NCBI GenBank assembly: GCA_963921825.1
Contig: OY997593.1
Location: forward strand, 44,097,111 to 44,161,110
From: Erodium maritimum
Taxonomy: Eukaryota > Streptophyta > Magnoliopsida > Geraniales > Geraniaceae
Length of the DNA stretch: 64,000 nucleotides
Direction of reading: 5' to 3'
Positions 58,763 to 64,000 of the stretch are shown piece by piece. The first letter of the stretch is position 1, and the number at the start of each line of letters is the position of its first letter. The notes beneath the pieces were generated by a model. The model did not search any database. It worked only from the letters and a program-made list of their open reading frames with translations, and was not told the origin of the DNA. Made by a program: the position numbers and the translations under genes.

Positions 58763-59800
58763 AAGATAAATTATAACCATTAGATAGAAATATTTTTAAA
58801 GGGTGAGATTGAATATAATGATAACGGTATGAGTTGTAATTCTTATTATTTTCGTTTTGAATTTGATAGTCTCACCCTAATGAAAGATTGTTCTCGTCTC
58901 TTTTTCACATACTCTTTTACCTAATCTATTTCTGTAACCTAATTTCAAATCTACATTAGTTGTGTTCTTTGTTTTTTGCCGGAATATCTCGCACGCTACC
59001 GATCTGGTACGGACCCCATCGAAGGACGAACTTGCGGCTACTTCCGAGGACGGCGACAGAGGGGATCGGCGAGTCCACCACTGAATCTTCCTTCCATAGA
59101 GCCTCGGATTCCGACTACCGTGAGCGTGGCGTGATAGGAGATCCAGCGCCTCCAGACACGGTCGCCGTTACTCCAAGCCTCGCGCCACCGTGTCTTTCCA
59201 CCACCGCCGCCCGCCACCTGGAGAAGATAAGCAGTAAGAGGTCGGGTATTCTCTTTGTGTGCCTACACAAACCCATTTCCACTCTCTGAATATCTCGCCT
59301 ACCTATTTTCGTCTCCACTTGCCGCTGTGTGCCCACCTTCACCAGGTTTTGGTCTTCCTCAGGTGCGAACGAAATCCATTTCGTCCTCAAGACCATCGAG
59401 ACACTTTTCCCTCGATTGTCTTTACCTTTAAATCCTCTTCCCCGATCATTGGTTCTTGGCCATAACGATCCACACAAAAATACGGGTTTCAATCCTCTTC
59501 TTCGACCTTTGGGTTTCTATTTTATGGGGGTTTAATAGAGGGGGTGTTTCAGTAGTCTTATGTTTTGAATTTAAGAGAAAACCGACTGCTTTTTCTGCTG
59601 CAACAATTTGATTTTCATGTTGCTGGTTGAGTTCAGCATTTTGGTTTAATATATTGTTGTAATTTGTTTGATTACCATAAATCAAATTGGATGAGAACAA
59701 CGGTGTAAATTGGGTACGAAGTTGGGCCAATGAAATGGTTGAAAGTTAAGTTTATTCTTGATTTGATTTCTATTTGCGGAAGTTTTGGTCCAACTATGGG
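58763..59800. other. Region with a GC-rich island, no firm gene
   Basis: 58763-58950 is AT-rich. 58960-59480 is GC-rich and open for 109 codons at 58960-59289 (+), reading RTLPIWYGPHRRTN in its first quarter. There is no domain match. It looks like the GC-rich 5' parts of the retroposons nearby, but I see no tail. A - strand frame 59446-59730 is Asn/Gln-rich and unrecognised. Confidence 0.35.
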
Positions 59801-59804
59801 TTTA

Positions 59805-60250
59805 GATTAATGAAACACCAATTTTATGCAAATAAAACACCACTTGCAGGTAAATGAACATCAAGTTCAGCGAAATCAAACATCAATTTTAGTGAAATGA
59901 AACACTAGCTTCAAATGAAACATCCAATTCGATAATATGAAACATCAAGATGGACGAAATGAAACATCAGGTTTAGCAAAATGAAACACCAACTTCAGAT
60001 GAAACATTCGGTTCAATAAAATGAAACACTCAAGATAATAAAATGAAACGCCAGTTCAACCAAATGAAACGACCAATTCAACCAAATGAAACCTTATATT
60101 CATTAAAATGAAACAATGCAAAATGAAAAAGTCATATCAAATGAAAGACATAAATAAATCAAATGAAAGTTTACAAAAATAAAATCTGAAAAGTAGACGA
60201 AACATTTAGTTTCATCAGATGAAATATTTAGTTTCATCTAATGAAACAAT
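59805..60250 (+). repeat. Degenerate AAATGAAAC word array
   Basis: More than fifteen copies of ATGAAAC(A/G)(C/T)C at irregular 20-35 bp spacing (for example AAATGAAACATCAGGTTTAG, AAATGAAACACCAACTTCAG). It ends at a TATATATATAGAGAG boundary near 60262. Confidence 0.85.
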
Positions 60251-60254
60251 TGTT

Positions 60255-61545
60255 CTATATATATAGAGAGTATGCTCACGTGTTACGTTATACTTAAGTT
60301 GTTATTTGTTACCTAATTTTAGACCTTTAGATCTGATTAATCCAACGGTTGAGAAATCAGTGGCAACAATTGTAATTATATCGACTTTCATTTTTTTTCC
60401 GTAATTCTGTACTAAGGGTACAAAAGACATTCTATACTCTAACATACCAAACCCTAAAAGCTTCGCCTTCCCCAAACCAATCCCATTTCTTTCTCAAATC
60501 TGAGTTCAGCCGTCGTGTTCTCATGGGCTCAACCTGCGCCGCCCATCCTTTCGCCAGGCCGGAGCTCTTCCGGCGTTGTTCGTGGCAGTAGTAGGTGGAG
60601 ATTTGGAGATCGCCTCGTCGGAATCGCGACGCTTCTTGCTTCTCCTCCTCGCGGTCCAACGCTGCCTTCGTGAGCCACGAGCCTCGGTCACGACCACGTG
60701 CTCCGCCGTGGGGAAGAAAACCGATATGGGCGGTGGACGAAGTCTCCTTCTCCGGCGAGGAACTCCTCGCGCAGTCGATGTCCATCCGCACGGGTTCCAC
60801 AACCACACGCCGCCGCCCGAATTTGTCTCCGCCTAGCTTCTCCCTCGCCGGTGCGCGAAGCTCGCACAAGTTCAGCCGTCCCGGAACTCGAATATCGAGA
60901 GCCGAGCTTCGTGAATCAACACCGTCGTGCCAAGCCTCTGTGAATCAGGTCAATCGTGCCCAGATGGCGTTGCCGGCTGTTGGCTGTTGCAGATCTGGAC
61001 GAGGTTTGCTGTCACCGGAGCTTGGCTCCACTACCGGCGTGAACGCACCCGCGCCACCATGAACACGAAGAAGGGTGAATAGCTGAGTTTTGTGAATCAC
61101 TACAGCCATGCCCAGCTCGTGCCGCCGGCATTTGTAGAGGAAAGAACTTCGGGGCTTTCAGATCTACCCGAACTTCTTTTTCGCCAGAGCTTACAGGTAT
61201 TGTGATGTTGGATTTAATTTTGATGGGATCAGGAAATTGAGGTTTTAAGTTCAATTTTGGTGCTATTATTTCATTTTCTCATTGTTTTGTATCAATGAAT
61301 ATGTAGGTATTGTGATGTTGGGTACCATTGGGTTTAATTTTCTCATTGCTTTGTGTCAATGAATATGCAGGTATTGTGTCAATGAATATGCAAGTATTAT
61401 GAATATATTGTGGTTGCCGTGTACAGTGGAGGGTGGTGCCGGGAGTTATGTTTGTGATGCAGATTTGTAATTTGTGAGGTTGAGTTTGGTGTCAGATTCG
61501 TAGTTTTAGGTTTGAATAAAGTCTTAATTGTTTCTATAATTTCAA
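60255..61545. other. Element-like segment with GC-rich centre
   Basis: It starts CTATATATATAGAGAGTATG and passes GATCTGATTAATCCAACGGTTG (60332-60353), a motif common near plant DNA-transposon ends. A GC-rich centre (60490-61080) follows with overlapping ORFs on both strands, none with a domain. 61190-61400 has a duplicated CAGGTATTGTGATGTTG / TGTCAATGAATATGCAGGTATTGTG block (61193-61390). It may be the interior of a transposon whose arms are the arrays on either side, but its ends do not pair. Confidence 0.35.
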
Positions 61546-61559
61546 GGTTAGTTTTTTTT

Positions 61560-61900
61560 TAAAACAATAGGTATATAATTCTGTAATTTTATCTATAGAC
61601 ATATGTAAAACTTCTAAATCTCGGTTTGTTGTAATTATGTAATTTGTGAGCAGATATCTGTAACACCAAAAACTTCTAAATCTGAGTTCATTATATTTGT
61701 AACTTCGTTCATAAGAAACTGTAACTTTAATTATAAGATTCCGTAACTTAAGTCTAAAAAAATTATGTATTGAGTTTAATAATCTGTAACCTCGACTACA
61801 ACCATTTGTAACTTGGTTACAAAAATTTGTAACATTGTTTATAAAATTATGTAATTTCGCTTATAAAATTCTATATTAAGTTCAAAATCTATAATCTCAA
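61560..61900 (+). repeat. Degenerate TGTAAC word array
   Basis: About twelve copies of (C/T)TGTAAC or TGTAATTT at 20-30 bp spacing, with TATAAAATT and TTCGATTA-like spacers (for example CTGTAACCTCGACTACAACC, TTTGTAACTTGGTTACAAAA). It abuts the left end of element I. Confidence 0.8.
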
Positions 61901-62194
61901 TCATATATGAGAGCAATCAGGTGCGAACCATGAGTTACGGTGCGAACATGCGAACTCAACCAGATTGCGCCATGTGTCGCGCTTAGAAAATGTCCCCCTT
62001 TTTTAATAATCAAGTTTATTAATTCGATTTTTCCCGTTTCGTTTCAACTCCGATTTTCATTTTTTCTTGCGCCAATATTCTTATTTTTTCAAGAGCTTTC
62101 TAACAAGTAGTGGATTGCATATATTTTGATGTGTTTTTGAATAAGTGTGTGGATGTGTGAATATGAGTGCGAAAAGTGTGATGTGTTTTGCAAA

Positions 62195-62310
62195 TTTAGT
62201 GTATATGGTTTGCGGATTTAGTGTATATGGTTTGCGAATTTAGTGTATATGGTTTGCGAATTTAGTGTGTTTTGCAAATTTAGTGTATATGGTTTGCGAA
62301 TTTAGTGTAA
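62195..62310 (+). repeat. 22-bp repeat array, left arm of element I
   Basis: Five or so units of TTTGCGAATTTAGTGTATATGG, some shortened to TTTGCAAATTTAGTGT. Confidence 0.88.
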
Positions 62311-62747
62311 TTTTCACACACTAAATTTGCTTGCTTTATATATTGTATACTGTTAAGTATTTCTTTGGGTGACAAGGATTCAATTATTATCAACCATGGA
62401 GAATGTAAGTGAATTGATGCATACCCACGTAATGTATTACATATTCAAAATTTGGTTCTTCCATGAATGATGAAGAGCTTCTTCACTTTTCAATTTCTGG
62501 TACTTGATAATTGAGTAAGTTATCTCTCAATTTTGATTACTGTTTGCACAAGAAAATTTATTAATAAGTTTAAGTGTTTGCATTAAGAAATTATGTTTGG
62601 TTCTATTTTAATTTCATGCAATATGTATATTGGTTATTAGTTGATATATTAATTACACAGTAACAATGTCATGGGCCTATTTCATTGCAATTCAACAATA
62701 TGTCTTCAGAAATAAACGTGAAGATCTAATAGTAGTCAACTAAAAAT

Positions 62748-62965
62748 AAATTCGCAAACCATATACACTTAATTGCAAATCATATACACTTAATTCGCAA
62801 ACCATATACACTAAATCCGCAAACCATATACACTAAATCCGCAAACCATATACACTAAATTTGCAAAACACACTAAATTCGCAAACCATATACACTAAAT
62901 CCGCAAACCATATACACTAAATCTGCAAACCATATACACTAAATCCGCAAACCATATACACTAAA
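62748..62965 (-). repeat. 22-bp repeat array, right arm of element I
   Basis: About nine units of the same word in inverse orientation (CCATATACACTAAATCCGCAAA). This array is longer than the left one, so the arms changed length independently. Confidence 0.88.
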
Positions 62966-63256
62966 TTTGCAAAACACATCACACTTTTCGCACTCATATT
63001 CACACATCCACACACGTATTCAAAAACACATCAAAATATATGCAATCCACTACTTGTTAGAAATCTCTTGAAAAAATAAAAATATTGGTGCAAAAAAAAA
63101 TTAAATCGGAGTTGAAACGAAGCGGGAAAAATTAAATTAATAAACTTGGTGGGAAAAAAAAGATGAGAATTTCTAAGCGCGACACGTGTCATGTTGTTGT
63201 TGAGTTCGCATGTTCGCATTTTAAGAGGGGTTCGCACCTGATTGCTTCCCTATATA

Positions 63257-64000
63257 TATATAGGAGAGCAATCAGGTGCGAACCCCCTGATTTGGTGCGA
63301 ACCTGCGCACTGCGTTATGACCGTCCGATGTGAATTTCGCGATGGCGCAGATTTGAACGCGTCATCAGTGGCACGCGTCGTAAATAAGTCGCGCGTGGGA
63401 TTCATTTCAACTGTTTTGCTATGGTTCGGGGGTATAAACGTACTTTTATCTACCCGTTCGCGCAGAAACGTTTCGTGCTCACCAAAACACTTGCAGAATC
63501 GAGTTTTTAGCGAAACGAACATTTCGGAATCTGATGTCTTGAGCTTCCATTGCCTTGATATTCGTCTTCTGCACGTTTTCGAAGTGAATTTCAATAGTTC
63601 ATTGTGGTGAGTTACAATTTTTGGTGTTTTTAGGGTTTTGATTCAATCTTCTTCGTTTGGTTATCTAGCTTTTTGATAATAGTAATCCGTTTATAGAGAA
63701 TGAAGAACAAGGTTGCTGAATCTACAACATTCTGCAACAGGGACATCGAATCAGGTAATTTGAGAATATAGTGTTTGTAGTTTGCGGATTTTTATAGGTG
63801 CTATGTTTTCAGAGTGCTTGTGTTTTGCTTTTAGTGTACACCATTTCAAGTGAATAATGAAATACCATGAAATTATTCAACTATGAGATGATTTTGATCT
63901 ACTTTTGAGGAAAACCAAGTTGTTGGTTGAGTTTTTGGGGTTTTTGTGTTGCGAGTATCTTGTTTTGCGGACTTTGTTTTTCTATTTTGCGAATAATGAA
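63257..64000 (+). mobile_element. Element J: left end of a related element, cut by the window
   Basis: It begins TATATATAGGAGAGCAATCAGG then TGCGAACCCCC, repeating the terminal motif of element I directly beside it. Inside the motif GTGCGAAC recurs at 63292. Further in, 63699 starts a short frame, MKNKVAESTTFCNRDIESG, ending at a GTAATTTG donor-like site (63753). This could be a first coding exon, perhaps of a transposase; the rest lies outside. The open frames 63242-63610 (+) and 63250-63594 (-) have no known domain. Confidence 0.5.

Larger units (their letters stand above)
61906..63256. mobile_element. Element I: long-inverted-repeat (foldback) transposon
   Basis: Arms of about 400 and 500 bp are inverted copies. 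The outer end is GAGAGCAATCAGGTGCGAAC (left, from about 61909) and, on the other strand of the right end, GGGAAGCAATCAGGTGCGAA. The shared core has CGTTTCAACTCCGATTTTC and TCTTATTTTTTCAAGAGCTTTC. Inner 22-bp word arrays follow. The loop (62325-62745) has no ORF. The termini lie in TATATA runs, so the target duplication is ambiguous. No coding capacity; probably Mutator-like or foldback. Confidence 0.8.

Noticed and set aside
59805..60250. AAATGAAAC array as a satellite DNA
   Set aside because: Spacing is irregular and copy number low; it fits a subterminal array of a transposon better than a satellite.
62195..62965. CRISPR-like regularly spaced repeats
   Set aside because: Units are contiguous 22-bp repeats without unique spacers, inside the arms of an inverted-repeat element in plant DNA.

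Overview
The window is nuclear DNA from a flowering plant, almost certainly repeat-rich intergenic or heterochromatic sequence. The evidence is Ty3/gypsy elements with LTRs of about 3 kb primed by initiator-Met tRNA, a Ty1/copia element, a TNP2-type CACTA transposon, LINE remnants (one with an RRM-type ORF1) and several MITEs. I found no intact host gene, tRNA, rRNA or CRISPR array. The species cannot be named from the sequence.

Region 1 (1-26,955) is one nested structure. Outer gypsy element A runs 349-26950 on + and is flanked by the 5-bp duplication TGAAC. Its order is 5' LTR 349-3375, PBS, leader, a pol with several frameshifts (protease, RT, RNase H, damaged integrase), PPT and 3' LTR 23733-26950. 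A has no gag. At 7700/23391 its integrase C-terminus is split by array B (7701-23390, - strand, duplication GGAGC). B is LTR-internal-LTR-internal-LTR. Each B internal region has a PBS, a leader, a gag and a PPT but no pol. A and B belong to the same LTR family, so one keeps pol without gag and the other keeps gag without pol. The middle LTR of B is a left/right chimera, which is the expected product of unequal LTR recombination.

Region 2 (26,956-30,991) is mostly anonymous AT-rich DNA with two weak coding-like relics.

Region 3 (30,992-43,030) starts with a third LTR of the same family plus a truncated leader (C). Next comes a Ty1/copia element E (35373-43030, duplication GAAAT) with identical-length 165-bp LTRs and readable but broken gag, protease, integrase, RT and RNase H. 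E carries a solo LTR D (40260-42856, - strand, duplication GCAAG) from a related gypsy family.

Region 4 (43,031-51,800) holds a CACTA element K (43149-46312, duplication TCG) whose TNP2 gene has one internal stop. A LINE-like retroposon, a degraded second CACTA element and a 423-bp MITE follow.

Region 5 (51,744-64,000) is a patchwork of - strand LINE relics, a 430-bp Mutator-like MITE with a perfect 9-bp duplication, and a family of long-inverted-repeat elements. These share a terminal core but carry different short words repeated next to it. The last element runs off the window.

The window therefore has no cooperating gene set. It records successive insertions, mostly datable by nesting: A before B, B before its duplication, E before D. 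All boundaries were read by eye from terminal motifs and target-site duplications.
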